Shown piece by piece: positions 8,012 to 16,922 of a stretch of 64,000 nt of DNA; position 1 is the first letter of the stretch, and the number at the start of each line of letters is the position of its first letter. The stretch comes from Pseudomonadota bacterium. Its GTDB lineage: Bacteria > Pseudomonadota > Alphaproteobacteria > Rhizobiales > Hyphomicrobiaceae. Below the pieces are notes generated by a model. It worked only from the letters and a program-made list of their open reading frames with translations, was not told the origin of the DNA and ran no database searches. Position numbers and translations under genes: made by a program. The stretch is from assembly GCA_018242295.1 (NCBI GenBank), contig JAFECE010000011.1, positions 1,116,001 to 1,180,000 on the forward strand, written 5' to 3'.

Positions 8012-9562
8012 CTATTTCGTCCTGCCCGGGGCGTAGGGTGAGCCCGCGCCGGTATCCTTCAGCAGCAGCACGAAGGGGATCAACACGAGAAAACTCAGCG
8101 TGATGAAGCCGAAGGCCTCGATGAAGCCGATCATCATCGACTGGCGCATGAGCTCAGCGCCGAGCAGCTGCTGCGCACGCGGATCGGAGGCCGTTAGCCC
8201 GGCGGCGTTGAACCACGCGTGAAGCGCAGGATTGTAGGGATCGAGGGCGCCGCCGAGGGTCTGCCAATTCTGATGCGAAGCGCGCGTCAAGATCGTTGCG
8301 GAAATCGCGATGCCGAGCGATCCGCCGATCGTCCGCGCGATGTTGAAAATACTCGCAGCCTGATCCGACTCTTCCTTCGGCAAGGTCTGATAGGCAAGCG
8401 TCGAGAGAGGCACAAAAATCATGCCCATGCCGATGCCCTGAACGATGGTCGGCAAAATAATCCAGAATTGATCGATCTCGAGATTGTACGTCCTCGTCGT
8501 CACATACGTACCGACGGTGGACAAGACGAGGCCGAAAAAGACGAGCCAACGTGAATCGACGTGCGAGATCAGTCCCGCGACGACGACCATGCCGATCATG
8601 ACGGCGATGCCGCGAGGTGCCATGACGAGCCCGGCTGTGCTTGCGGGATAGCCGAGAAGGTGCTCGAGAAAGAGCGGCTGCAGCGCGATCGTGCTCAGCA
8701 TTCCGACGCCGAACGCCATGATGAGAAATGACGACGTCGCGAGGTTTCGATCCTTCAAGAGGTTGAGCCTCAAGATTGCATCAGGCCGGTTGTAGCTTCT
8801 GATGACGAAGACAGCGAGGCACACGGACGATACGATGCCTAAAAATACGATCAGAGGCGATTGCAGCCAGTCTTCGACATTGCCGCGATCGAGCAGCATC
8901 TGCAGGCTGCCGACGCCGATGGCCAGAAGGGCGGCGCCGAGCCAGTCGATCGGCACTCGCAGGGCCTTTGTTGGCCGGATGTAAGCGACGAGAAGCACGA
9001 GATTGATGATGCCAATCGGCAGGTTGATGTAGAACACCCATTGCCAGCCGAGGTGATCGGTGATGAAGCCGCCGACAGTCGGGCCCATGATCGGTCCGAG
9101 GAGGACGCCTATTCCCCAAACGGCCATTGCCTTGCCGCGGCTCTGCGCATCGTAGGTATCGACCATCGTCGCCTGCGAAAGTGGAACGACGCTTGCGCCG
9201 AATGCGCCTTGAAGGAGGCGGAACAGCACCATCTGGAAAAGCGTGCCGGACTGACCGCAGAGCATGGAAGCCGCTACGAAACCGGCCACGCTGACGACGA
9301 GAACGTTCTTGCGGCCGAACCGTTCGGCGAGAAAGCCGCTCATCGGAATGACGATGGCTTCAGCAACGATGTAGGACGTCAGCACCCACGTGATCTGGTC
9401 CGGCGTGGCGCCGAGCGCTCCCATCATGTCGGGCAACGCGACGTTGACCACGGTCATGTCGAGGATGACCATGAGAACGGCGAGCAGAACTGCAAGCGAA
9501 CTCAGGAGCCTTTCGGGAAGCGGCATGCTCGTATGATCGGCAACTTGATCACTTGGCGCCAC
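8012..9562 (-). CDS. emrB: DHA2-family multidrug MFS transporter (EmrB-like)
   Basis: A 516-residue, 14-helix major facilitator of the DHA2 group that exports drugs or organic anions with protons. The first helix carries LDMTVVNVALPDM, the family's motif D1, and a GFLAERFGRKNVL loop gives motif A. It follows an EmrA/HlyD adaptor gene with a 14-nt overlap, so the pair should form a tripartite pump with a TolC-type outer-membrane channel encoded elsewhere. The GTG start at 9562 has GAGG about 6 nt upstream; ATG 9526 is the alternative. No regulator gene is adjacent. Substrate unknown. Confidence 0.88.
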   Translation of the reverse strand: MAPSDQVADHTSMPLPERLLSSLAVLLAVLMVILDMTVVNVALPDMMGALGATPDQITWVLTSYIVAEAIVIPMSGFLAERFGRKNVLVVSVAGFVAASMLCGQSGTLFQMVLFRLLQGAFGASVVPLSQATMVDTYDAQSRGKAMAVWGIGVLLGPIMGPTVGGFITDHLGWQWVFYINLPIGIINLVLLVAYIRPTKALRVPIDWLGAALLAIGVGSLQMLLDRGNVEDWLQSPLIVFLGIVSSVCLAVFVIRSYNRPDAILRLNLLKDRNLATSSFLIMAFGVGMLSTIALQPLFLEHLLGYPASTAGLVMAPRGIAVMIGMVVVAGLISHVDSRWLVFFGLVLSTVGTYVTTRTYNLEIDQFWIILPTIVQGIGMGMIFVPLSTLAYQTLPKEESDQAASIFNIARTIGGSLGIAISATILTRASHQNWQTLGGALDPYNPALHAWFNAAGLTASDPRAQQLLGAELMRQSMMIGFIEAFGFITLSFLVLIPFVLLLKDTGAGSPYAPGRTK

Positions 9563-10424
9563 TGGTCGCCTCTTCGGCGGTGTCGACGATCACGTATGCA
9601 GAGGCGCCGACGCCAATCGCGGGATCTTCGGGCTTGAGCGTCAGGCCGATGCGAACCGGAAATCGCTGGACAACCTTAACCCAGCTGCCCGTCGCGTTCT
9701 CGGACGGCATCAGAGAAAACGCGGCATTGCTGGCGCGGCTAACCGCTTCGACTTTGCCGGTGAATTTCTGCGACGGAAACGCATCGATGGTAATCGTAGC
9801 GGCTTGTCCGGGTTTGATGCGAGCGAGATCGGTTTCCTTGAAATTGGCATCGACCCACCAATGCGACGTCTCGACGAGCGGGAACATACCCATGCCGGCC
9901 TTTGCGATTTCGCCGGGCCGAATGCGTACCTTTCCGACCGTTCCGTCGGCGGGCGCCTTGATGGTCGTGCGATCGAGATCTGTGCGGGCCTGATCAACGG
10001 CAATTTGCGCTTGCTCGACGTTCGCCTTCGCGGCGGCTGCCTGTGGACCCGTTCCGGTCGCCTGCTGCTGGGCAACGCTCAGACGCGATTCTGCGAGTTT
10101 CAGAGCAGCTTCAAAAGGTGCGCGGTCGAGCTGAACGAGGACATCGCCGGATTTGACGGCGGTGAAGTCATGGACTTTGACCTCCGTGACGGCTGCCGTC
10201 TCGAGCGGCGCTATCTGAACGATATGGGCCTGGACCTGAGCATTCTCAGTCGAAGGATAGAGAGTCGCGTGTTGCCAGTAGAAATAGCCTGCCGCGATGA
10301 GAGCGATGAGAGCAAGAGCGCCGAGGACCGACAGGGCTGGCTTCGAAAGAAGCGGTGCGCGCGCGGACGCAGGGCTGACACTTTGGACAGCTACCGGCTT
10401 CTTTTCTGGAAATCGGTCCTGCAT
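9549..10424 (-). CDS. emrA: HlyD/EmrA-family membrane fusion protein
   Basis: The 291-residue periplasmic adaptor of the efflux pair. A cytoplasmic tail is followed by one membrane helix (LGALALIALIAAGYFYW), the STENAQVQAHIVQIAPLE lipoyl half-motif, a short coiled coil and the second lipoyl half with TIKAPADGTVGKV, then the beta-barrel with VDANFKETDLARIKPGQ. Length is somewhat shorter than E. coli EmrA because the coiled coil is short. The ATG at 10424 is preferred to the in-frame TTG at 10454. The gene overlaps emrB by 14 nt and is the first of the two-gene unit. Confidence 0.87.
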   Translation of the reverse strand: MQDRFPEKKPVAVQSVSPASARAPLLSKPALSVLGALALIALIAAGYFYWQHATLYPSTENAQVQAHIVQIAPLETAAVTEVKVHDFTAVKSGDVLVQLDRAPFEAALKLAESRLSVAQQQATGTGPQAAAAKANVEQAQIAVDQARTDLDRTTIKAPADGTVGKVRIRPGEIAKAGMGMFPLVETSHWWVDANFKETDLARIKPGQAATITIDAFPSQKFTGKVEAVSRASNAAFSLMPSENATGSWVKVVQRFPVRIGLTLKPEDPAIGVGASAYVIVDTAEEATSGAK

Positions 10425-10954
10425 GGATTTTTTCCGCTTGTTCGTAGGCTGCAACTTTCGTGATCCCTTAAAGTTGCCATCGAGGCTCCACGCAGCTCTC
10501 GGCTGCTTGCCGGGCTGTATACTTGCAGCATCGATTATGGGCGATAGAAAATATTCTCGTCAGCTCAGGGTGCGCTTAGGCCTCGGCCGAATTCGCTCGG
10601 ATGCCATAACGTCTGAACTCCGGGTTCGCAATGCGGCGTAGGCGTTGCGTCAGGGCCCGGCTATTTTGCGGATCTCTTCAATGTATTGCGGGACTTCGAT
10701 TATCGGTATGGAGACTATACTTGGCTCGTTAACTTCTTCGGCCGAACATGCATCGCAACTGAAGTCTACGATTTGATATCGATATGATCCGTGCCGGCGG
10801 ACTGCCACGGCCGGTGTCGCCGCACGAATGCCGGACGCTGAGTTCAACGTCGGATCGCGCGCTCATTGGCCTGAACGGGCCAAGTCAGACCGTCCGCTTG
10901 AGGATATCCCGTCGGTTTGATGCTTCACCCGAAATGCGTCATCGGCTCGGGCGG
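10425..10954. other. Intergenic region with no convincing gene
   Basis: About 530 bp upstream of emrA and downstream of the 57-aa gene. A minus-strand frame at 10650-10847 gives 65 residues with a plausible C-terminal part (two Cys, acidic, ending EEIRKIAGP), but its only start is TTG with no ribosome site, so I do not call it. The emrA promoter should lie near 10430-10550. No repeat or RNA was recognised. Confidence 0.35.
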
Positions 10955-11128
10955 TCAGGGTCCGGCTTTGGCAAGGAAACGTTCCGCGACGCTGAGGGCT
11001 TCGCGAACTTTGCTAGAGATGACGCAGCGGCGCTGCAGTTCACTGTCGGCATATTTCAACGCATCGCGAAGCTGCTCAATGACGCCGAGCGTCGAAATAT
11101 CGCTTGCGAGCCTCGGTTGGGCATTCAT
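10955..11128 (-). CDS. Small conserved-looking protein of 57 aa
   Basis: A 57-residue cytosolic protein, predicted mostly helical, starting MNAQPRLASDISTLGVIEQL and ending EALSVAERFLAKAGP. I do not recognise a named family. The start is well supported: ATG 11128 has GGAGG 7 nt upstream, although the frame remains open further. It lies alone between the efflux pair and the L,D-transpeptidase. Coding status is inferred from the ribosome site and the non-random, low-Pro/Arg composition compared with overlapping frames. Confidence 0.55.
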   Translation of the reverse strand: MNAQPRLASDISTLGVIEQLRDALKYADSELQRRCVISSKVREALSVAERFLAKAGP

Positions 11129-11256
11129 GGCGGATCCTCCGAATACGTTTCTTTGGAGGCAATAACGTCCTCGCGGCATTTTCAAGGAGAGGCGTCGCCA
11201 AGCCCGATTATTGTTGCGGACAAGTAAGGACCGCGATGCTTCGACGGTTTCTTAAG

Positions 11257-12909
11257 TCACCACCAGAACAGCGACTTCTGGCGCGGATAAAACTGCCTCC
11301 GGCCGTAGCGGTCGTAGTTATAGTAAAAGTCGTACGAGCTATCGCGATAGAAGTTGTCGGAGGGGAAGAACTGCTTCGGACGCTTTTTGATGCCGCCTTG
11401 CGGCTCGGTGCTGATGAGAACGATGAAGTCGGTCGCCTTTGCAGTTTCCTTGCTCATCGTCTCGTCTGAAATGATCAGTGATGAGCCCGGCCATGCCGCC
11501 TCTGTGAGGCGCGCGAGAACGTCCGGTGAAATAGTGATGCGATCGAGCGCGGCGGTGGCTTTGGCGACGTCGGTCTGCGGCGCGTCGGCGGCACTGTTCG
11601 TCTGATCGAGACGATCGTCGTCGTAGGAGGCGTAATCCGCGCCCTTGTGTTCCATCGTCACGGCGGTCCAGCGCAAATTCTTGCCGTCGTTCGTATAATC
11701 GACGGCGGTGTAGATGTGCGTGCCAATCGGCCTGTCGGGTTCGCTGATCGTGACGGGGGCTTCGAATACCGGCTCGTAGCCCTGGCGAACGTAGAGGCGT
11801 TGCGTCTTGAGGCTGATGAAAATCGAAACGGGTTGCGTCTTATGTTTCGCTGCGTCGGCCTGGGCGACGGCTGCGTCTCGTGCCGCTACAAAGGGGGCAG
11901 CCTTTTGCGTGGCTGTCTGCAACTCGGCCTCGGCCGCCTTGAGCGTCTCCGTTAACTGGGCGACCTTAGCGGTTGCTTCTTCGGCGATTTTGAGGGCTTT
12001 TGCCTTGGCCTCTTCCCAGTTCTTTGTCGCTTTGGGAGACTTTGCCGAGTTCAGTCCCTTCTCGGCCTTTTCGAGTTTATCGTCGGCGGATTTCTTCGCC
12101 GCTTCGGCTTTGCGCAAAGCCTTTGCCGCCTTATCGCGTGGCTCTTTCTTTTCGGTGACGATCTGCGTCATCTGATCGGCCTGGTCGTTCGCTGCATCGG
12201 CTTCAATCCGCTTGCCGGCTGCGATCGACTTCAGAGCTTCGAGCTGGGCAATGCGTGCGGGCCAACGCTTCACATTGGGCTCAAATGGGCTGGCGTTATC
12301 GGTGCTGTCCTGATCCTGGTAGGACATCGGAATTGCGACGGCGGACTCGATTGCGGGCGCGGGCGCTGGCTTCAGCAACAACGGATGTGAGATTTCGACC
12401 GGTGCCACGTCGTCGTATGTAACGATCACGCGCATGCCGACTTTGGTCAGCGGATAGAGGCGCTGGGCGAAGCTCTCGGGGAGGCGAACGCATCCATGGG
12501 ACGCCGGATAGCCGGGAAGTGCGCCGCCGTGGAGCGCGACGCCCGACCAGGTTATGCGCTGCATGAACGGCATCGACGCGTCGTCGTAGACGTTCGAATA
12601 GTGTTCCTCTTCCTTTTGCAGGACGCTGTAGATTCCGACCGGCGTTTCGTAGTCCGTTCGTCCGCTCGAAACGTGCGACCGCATCGTGCCGCCGGCGGCA
12701 TCGTAAATGGTTACGCGCTGATCCCTGAGGGAGACGATCGCCATTACGGGCGGGCCAGTGAGAGTGTCCTGCGCAACATCCTCAAGGCGAGCCGAGCGGC
12801 GGCTGGCGGCTCCGGCGTCATTGACGGTCGAGACGAATGCCAATGCAACGATTGCCAACGAAGCGAGGCCCAGGGAGGGGGACTGCCGCTTTGGGTGCAG
12901 ACGGAACAT
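11257..12909 (-). CDS. L,D-transpeptidase (YkuD) with coiled coil and second degenerate YkuD-like domain
   Basis: A 550-residue secreted protein that should form or edit 3-3 peptidoglycan cross-links or attach proteins to murein. An N-terminal signal peptide (hydrophobic 12-28) leads to a YkuD domain (about 55-165) with His127, His138 and catalytic Cys140 in SHGCVRL. A long Lys/Ala/Glu-rich coiled coil runs from about 215 to 355. Residues 360-500 then repeat the strand pattern of the first domain: ISLKTQRLYVR matches VSLRDQRVTIY and PIGTHIYTAV matches PVGIYSVL. This second copy has no SHGC motif and so lacks the nucleophile. The C-terminus is Tyr/Arg-rich. It has no operon partner. Confidence 0.82.
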   Translation of the reverse strand: MFRLHPKRQSPSLGLASLAIVALAFVSTVNDAGAASRRSARLEDVAQDTLTGPPVMAIVSLRDQRVTIYDAAGGTMRSHVSSGRTDYETPVGIYSVLQKEEEHYSNVYDDASMPFMQRITWSGVALHGGALPGYPASHGCVRLPESFAQRLYPLTKVGMRVIVTYDDVAPVEISHPLLLKPAPAPAIESAVAIPMSYQDQDSTDNASPFEPNVKRWPARIAQLEALKSIAAGKRIEADAANDQADQMTQIVTEKKEPRDKAAKALRKAEAAKKSADDKLEKAEKGLNSAKSPKATKNWEEAKAKALKIAEEATAKVAQLTETLKAAEAELQTATQKAAPFVAARDAAVAQADAAKHKTQPVSIFISLKTQRLYVRQGYEPVFEAPVTISEPDRPIGTHIYTAVDYTNDGKNLRWTAVTMEHKGADYASYDDDRLDQTNSAADAPQTDVAKATAALDRITISPDVLARLTEAAWPGSSLIISDETMSKETAKATDFIVLISTEPQGGIKKRPKQFFPSDNFYRDSSYDFYYNYDRYGRRQFYPRQKSLFWW

Positions 12910-13074
12910 TTTTCAGACCTTGAGTATGCTGGCAGGCAAGGCGGAAACGCAGCGTAGCCTGAAGATGATTGAGCATTAATTAGCGTGTGTCCAAGTAAAG
13001 CATCTTCGTCGATGTTTCGGGTCTTTACGAGTCCGTTAAATCCCAACGCTAATGTGCGCGCGTAAGAAGAGCGA

Positions 13075-13108
13075 AGCGCCCCCGACGCACGTTGCCGTTG
13101 AGGGCGCT
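13075..13108 (-). terminator. Possible terminator of the Tyr-rich small gene
   Basis: Downstream of the minus-strand stop at 13131, AGCGCCC at 13075 can pair with GGGCGCT near 13108 across a long loop. The T-tract is weak, so this is a tentative call. Confidence 0.3.
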
Positions 13109-13130
13109 TATCTATGTTCTGATTAGATCA

Positions 13131-13514
13131 TCAGTAGTAATCGCAGACCCACCGGTGGCGTGAGCGACTCCACCAGCAGGAGTCGTAGCCGTAGTAATAG
13201 TCGTCGTAATAATAGGGATATCCGACGAAGAAGAAGCGGTTGTGGCGATGGTGGCTTCGTCCGGCATGGTTTAGGGCGATTCCACGATTGTAATTCGCGT
13301 GCCCGTAGACGTGAGGCGCACCCATGGTGTGGGCGCTATACATGCCTCCAGATCCAGCGTGCATGCCGCCGGACTTTACGAGGGTCTGGAGGCTGTTGTC
13401 GCCGCCCGGTGGGTGTGCCAGGCCAAGGTTCAGCGGCGCCGCCACGGCGCCCCAGGCGGCCGTCGCGAGCGCAATGGCTCCGACGGCACATATGAGAAGA
13501 AGCGTTCTCGACAT
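13131..13514 (-). CDS. Secreted Tyr-rich small protein of unknown function
   Basis: A 127-residue exported protein. A signal peptide (MSRTLLLICAVGAIALATAA, cleavage near AVA-AP) is followed by a Gly/His-rich stretch and a C-terminal basic/aromatic tail with runs of Tyr and Asp, two Trp in tandem and two Cys that could form a disulfide. Such YYYDDYYYGY tails are common in small envelope proteins of Hyphomicrobiales but have no assigned function. ATG 13514 is chosen because AAAGGAG lies 7 nt upstream and the signal peptide begins there; the frame is open further but non-conserved. Confidence 0.65.
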   Translation of the reverse strand: MSRTLLLICAVGAIALATAAWGAVAAPLNLGLAHPPGGDNSLQTLVKSGGMHAGSGGMYSAHTMGAPHVYGHANYNRGIALNHAGRSHHRHNRFFFVGYPYYYDDYYYGYDSCWWSRSRHRWVCDYY

Positions 13515-14069
13515 GGTGCTCTCCTTTGTGAGCGAAGGCAGCCGGCCAGACTGCTGCACGAGGACAGGAAATGCGTGCTCGATCAGTGTCGTGATCAAAA
13601 TCACGGGATCACGGGCGGTCGGGCGTTTTTGACCGGAAGAACGGGGCATCGCCGCCGTTAACCACATTCTAACACGCGAGGGACCTGAGACCTCTGTTCC
13701 GCCGGGAACAGCGCGGGAAGGCAAAAATGTGCTGAGGGCCGCGGCTGCGCCACTCGGCGGCGTCGGCTCCGGGCACGGCAGAGCAACGACGGCATTACCC
13801 GGCTCAGCACATCCAAATCGCGCACAGACTTCTGCCGCGATGCTGGCGTCGACTTGAACTTCGTCATCGTGCCAGCGCGGGCCGACATCCGCGTATCGAC
13901 ATTGAACTCGAAGCTTCGACTTAATGCGCGGGTGTGCAGCTTTATCGGCCGGAATGCCAAAGCCTAGCCAAACGGTCTAGGGGTTCCGGCGGAGGCACCA
14001 GGGAGCGCTTGGCGGGAAAAAATCTGTTTGATAGGTATGGAATATAGGTGCGGCATCTGGTGCCGCGCG
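13515..14069. other. Intergenic region between divergent genes
   Basis: About 550 bp between the Tyr-rich gene and the DUF1194 gene. Open frames across it are Arg/Pro/Ser-rich and look non-coding. It should hold promoters for both directions. No RNA gene or repeat recognised. Confidence 0.4.
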
Positions 14070-14879
14070 ATGCCCGCGGGAGTTCTCTCCATTTTCAGCT
14101 TTTTCAAACAGCGGCGGGCGGCGATTTCCGCTGTCATGGCTGCCGGCGCGTTCTTGGCTGGAGCTTTGGCCGTATGGGCGCAGGAGGGGGCGCCCGTCGA
14201 CACGGCGCTGGTCGTCTCCGTCGATGTCTCGAACTCGGTCGACGAAGCACGTTACCGGCTGCAGATGGAAGGGATTGCCAAGGCGCTCGAAGACCCCGGC
14301 GTCATCGACGCGATTACAGGCGGATCGTCCGGCGGCATTCTGTTCTCTATGGTGACGTGGGCGGACACGCCGTCCTTCGTCATTCCGTGGATCAGGATCG
14401 CCAACAAGACCGACGCGTTTGCGGCTGCGAAGCGGGTTCGGACGTTGCCGCAACAGGGCGGTGAGTTCACTTGCATGACCCGTATGCTGCGATCGGCGAA
14501 CGATAAGATCGTACCCCAAGTCCCGGCCAAGGCGGCCCGCATTCTTATCGATGTTTCGGGGGATGGCCCGGACAACTGCAACGCCGAAGAGTCCATCGAT
14601 ACCGTTCGCAACGAGCTCGTCAGCAACGGCGTCACGATCAACGGTCTGCCGATCCTGCTCGATACGCCGGAGGATTCGGCGCTGCTGCCGAAGGCGGTTC
14701 CGGGCGGCAAGCATCCGCTCGAGCAATGGTATCGCGAGCACGTCATGGGGGGGCCGGGAAGCTTCGTGCTTCCTGCGCAGGGCTACGACGATTTCGAGCG
14801 GGCGATCCGGCAAAAATTCGTCATCGAGGTGAGCGGCTTGGAGGCGCCCATCTATTCGAAGACCAACTTTGCCCGATAG
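14070..14879 (+). CDS. DUF1194 family secreted von Willebrand-A-like protein
   Basis: A 269-residue exported protein. The N-terminus has a basic segment and hydrophobic helix ending in LAVWA-QE, a signal peptide. The mature part opens with a VWA-type strand VVSVDVSNSVD, where Asp-x-Ser-x-Ser provides a metal-ion adhesion site, and continues with the DUF1194 layout (VTWAD, ILIDVSGDGPDNC and GLPIL segments). Two Cys (in FTCMTRM and DNCNAEES) may pair. Function is unknown; VWA domains usually mediate protein contacts. ATG 14070 is preferred over an in-frame TTG at 14028 or ATG at 14037 because the signal peptide starts there. Confidence 0.75.
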   Translation: MPAGVLSIFSFFKQRRAAISAVMAAGAFLAGALAVWAQEGAPVDTALVVSVDVSNSVDEARYRLQMEGIAKALEDPGVIDAITGGSSGGILFSMVTWADTPSFVIPWIRIANKTDAFAAAKRVRTLPQQGGEFTCMTRMLRSANDKIVPQVPAKAARILIDVSGDGPDNCNAEESIDTVRNELVSNGVTINGLPILLDTPEDSALLPKAVPGGKHPLEQWYREHVMGGPGSFVLPAQGYDDFERAIRQKFVIEVSGLEAPIYSKTNFAR

Positions 14880-14894
14880 CTGACGGGCCTCAGG

Positions 14895-15095
14895 TCAGAT
14901 GTCGTTTTCGGAGGTGGGAGCGCAACGCCAACGCGTCACCTGCCAGCCGGGGTGCTCTTCGGTCCATTTCGCGAAATGCGGAGGAGCCTCGACCATGCAT
15001 GTCATAGCGTCGACGTTGGCATCGATCGGAATCTTGTAGTCGCGGCAGACATTGGGATCGTTCGTAAGGCAGGCGGAAAGAACGATTGCGAGCAT
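14895..15095 (-). CDS. Small lipoprotein-like protein, 66 aa
   Basis: A 66-residue protein starting MLAIVLSAC, whose LSAC is a lipobox, followed by three more Cys and a Trp-rich C-terminus (KWTEEHPGWQVTRWRC). It resembles small uncharacterised lipoproteins seen in Hyphomicrobiales. The signal peptide is abnormally short, only eight residues with no basic head. Thirteen codons upstream in the same frame an ATG (15134) opens a typical basic N-region, but an in-frame TGA lies in between at 15117-15119. Either translation starts at 15095, or the longer signal peptide has been broken. Function unknown. Confidence 0.55.
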   Translation of the reverse strand: MLAIVLSACLTNDPNVCRDYKIPIDANVDAMTCMVEAPPHFAKWTEEHPGWQVTRWRCAPTSENDI

Positions 15096-15204
15096 GGCGG
15101 TTTTCCGGATTGGGCGTCAGCGGTACTTGACCATACGATGACGTTACGGCTCGGGGATTTGTTTCAGGTGAGCCCAATCGAAAAAAAGCTGTCAATTACG
15201 CCTT

Positions 15205-16017
15205 TCAGGCTGCCGGGAGAAGGATTTCGCCTCGTCCAATGGTCGCGAGGTCGCCCCCAATCTTCTGGACAAACAAGGGCATAGGTTTCGGAGCCAGGTC
15301 ACCGAGGGCCGATTTCAGGTAACGCGAGATGATGCGCGTGATCACGAGATCGTGTTTACCGGTATCGACGAAGGTCGGCAGCAGCTTCTCGACGCTCGGA
15401 CCGATTAAGGTACCCCGGCGCATCATAAGACCGGGTTCGGGGCCAATGCCGCCTTCGGCCCAGATGGTGCCGCCGATCATTCGCGAGCCGGTGTGGGAAC
15501 CGGTTTTGCCGCGGACGACGATGACGCCGCGCCGCATCTTGTCACCCGCGCGCGAGCCGGTGTTGCCTTCGACAACAGTGATGCCGCCAAGCATGCCGAA
15601 GCGGTCACCGGGGATCATGCTACCGAGATTATCGCCGGCGTTGCCCCAGACGTGGATCATGCCGCCGGTTGATCCGGAGGCCAGAAAATGTGCGGCGTTG
15701 CCGTGAATTTCGAGCTTGCCGCCCGCCATCTTGCGGCCAGCGTAGGAGCCGGCATCGCCGACGACGCGGATCGTGCCGTTGTCGAGACCGGCGCCGATGA
15801 AATCGAGCCCGGACGTTGCACCTTCGATGGTGATGACGTCGCCAGCGCTGCCTGAAATGTCGAAAGCGTCGCCGAGCGACAAGCCGCCCTTCTCGATGCC
15901 GACGTCGAGGCGCGCGATTTCGTGCGCGGTGAGGGCCGAGAGTTTAGCTGGCGTTATGCCGGAGAGCGTCATCCGCTCGGTCGCGGGCGCCTTGAGGCGC
16001 AGCGTGAAGCCGCTCAT
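15205..16017 (-). CDS. fhcC: Formyltransferase/hydrolase complex subunit C
   Basis: A 270-residue subunit of the Fhc complex. It is built of repeated short beta-strand turns (MAGGKLEIHGNA, MIPGDRFGMLGG, MRRGVIVVRGKTG) forming the right-handed beta-helix of the formylmethanofuran dehydrogenase C / glutamate synthase C-terminal family, and it serves as a scaffold binding the other subunits. Its ATG shares one base with the stop of fhcD (TGATG), so translation is coupled. Last gene of the minus-strand fhcBADC operon. The whole complex converts the formyl group carried on tetrahydromethanopterin, via a methanofuran analogue, to formate in the cytoplasm. Confidence 0.95.
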   Translation of the reverse strand: MSGFTLRLKAPATERMTLSGITPAKLSALTAHEIARLDVGIEKGGLSLGDAFDISGSAGDVITIEGATSGLDFIGAGLDNGTIRVVGDAGSYAGRKMAGGKLEIHGNAAHFLASGSTGGMIHVWGNAGDNLGSMIPGDRFGMLGGITVVEGNTGSRAGDKMRRGVIVVRGKTGSHTGSRMIGGTIWAEGGIGPEPGLMMRRGTLIGPSVEKLLPTFVDTGKHDLVITRIISRYLKSALGDLAPKPMPLFVQKIGGDLATIGRGEILLPAA

Positions 16018-16922
16018 CAGATGAGATCCTTCAAATGATAGTGATGCTGTCCGAGCTTGCCGCCATAGTTGCCGGCAGTGATGCGCGTGACGCCGCGTTT
16101 GGCGCCGGTGTCGGTGACGGCTTTGAGACCGGCGCGCATGGCATCGGCAACCGCTTTCGACGTCAGGCCGTCGATGACGATCTCGAGGACGGCGAGCGTG
16201 TCGGGTGCCAGCTCAGACTTTTGGACAGTGCCGCGAAGCGTCGGGCAGAAGGCGTCGTTCGTCGAAGCAAACATGCCTGCGTACTTGGCGCCAACCTTCG
16301 AGCCCGAGCGGACGATGCCGCCAGGGAAGGGGGTAATGACGTCATCGACCTTGGCGATGGCATCAACCGCGGCTTCTGCCGTTTCGAGAAGGCCGGCCCG
16401 ATCGGTGCCGAGGATGAGCATATTGCCGCCGCCGACAGCGTCGGTGGTCAGGCCGGTTTCCTCTTCGATCACGAACTCGCCGTCCATGACAGGCACGCGC
16501 CAGTAGCGGGTGCCGCCGAGTTTCTTCGCCGTTTGATATCCGTCGCCGAACAACCGCGGGCCCTTGCCGAGGCCGATCGTCTTATCCGCTGTAAAGCCGG
16601 CGTAGCAGGCGGAGCCGGGGCTCGTCAGCACGCACTGGCCGATGCGGTTGCGGATTTGCGGAACAAGCGAGTCGGGCGAAAATCCGAAGATGAGGATACG
16701 GACGCCCGGCCGTCCGTCCGGCGTTTCATCCGGCGACAATTCCTTGTCGATGCCGCATTCGGCGCCGCAGCCGATGACGGACGTGCCGAAGCCCGTCGCG
16801 ACGGTTGCAGCAATGCGCGCCCATTTCAGCGTATCGGCAGTGATGATGATGCCGGTTCCGCTCATGCCGAAAGCTTCGGCGAAGGTATCGTCGATGACGA
16901 CGCCGTTGACCGTCTTGCTCAT
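16017..16922 (-). CDS. fhcD: Formylmethanofuran--tetrahydromethanopterin formyltransferase
   Basis: The 301-residue formyltransferase subunit (Ftr) that moves the formyl group from N5-formyl-tetrahydromethanopterin to the methanofuran analogue. It begins VVIDDTFAEAFGMSGTGIII, the canonical Ftr start, and keeps the FGTSVIGCGAECGI and GNYGGKLGQHHYHL segments. Length matches the family. Four-nt overlap with fhcA upstream and one-nt overlap with fhcC downstream point to one polycistronic message. Named ftr or fhcD in methylotrophs. Confidence 0.96.
   Translation of the reverse strand: MSKTVNGVVIDDTFAEAFGMSGTGIIITADTLKWARIAATVATGFGTSVIGCGAECGIDKELSPDETPDGRPGVRILIFGFSPDSLVPQIRNRIGQCVLTSPGSACYAGFTADKTIGLGKGPRLFGDGYQTAKKLGGTRYWRVPVMDGEFVIEEETGLTTDAVGGGNMLILGTDRAGLLETAEAAVDAIAKVDDVITPFPGGIVRSGSKVGAKYAGMFASTNDAFCPTLRGTVQKSELAPDTLAVLEIVIDGLTSKAVADAMRAGLKAVTDTGAKRGVTRITAGNYGGKLGQHHYHLKDLI

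Noticed and set aside
10650-10847. 65-codon minus-strand frame upstream of emrA
   Set aside because: C-terminal part looks plausible, but the only start is TTG without ribosome site and the N-terminal half is nondescript.
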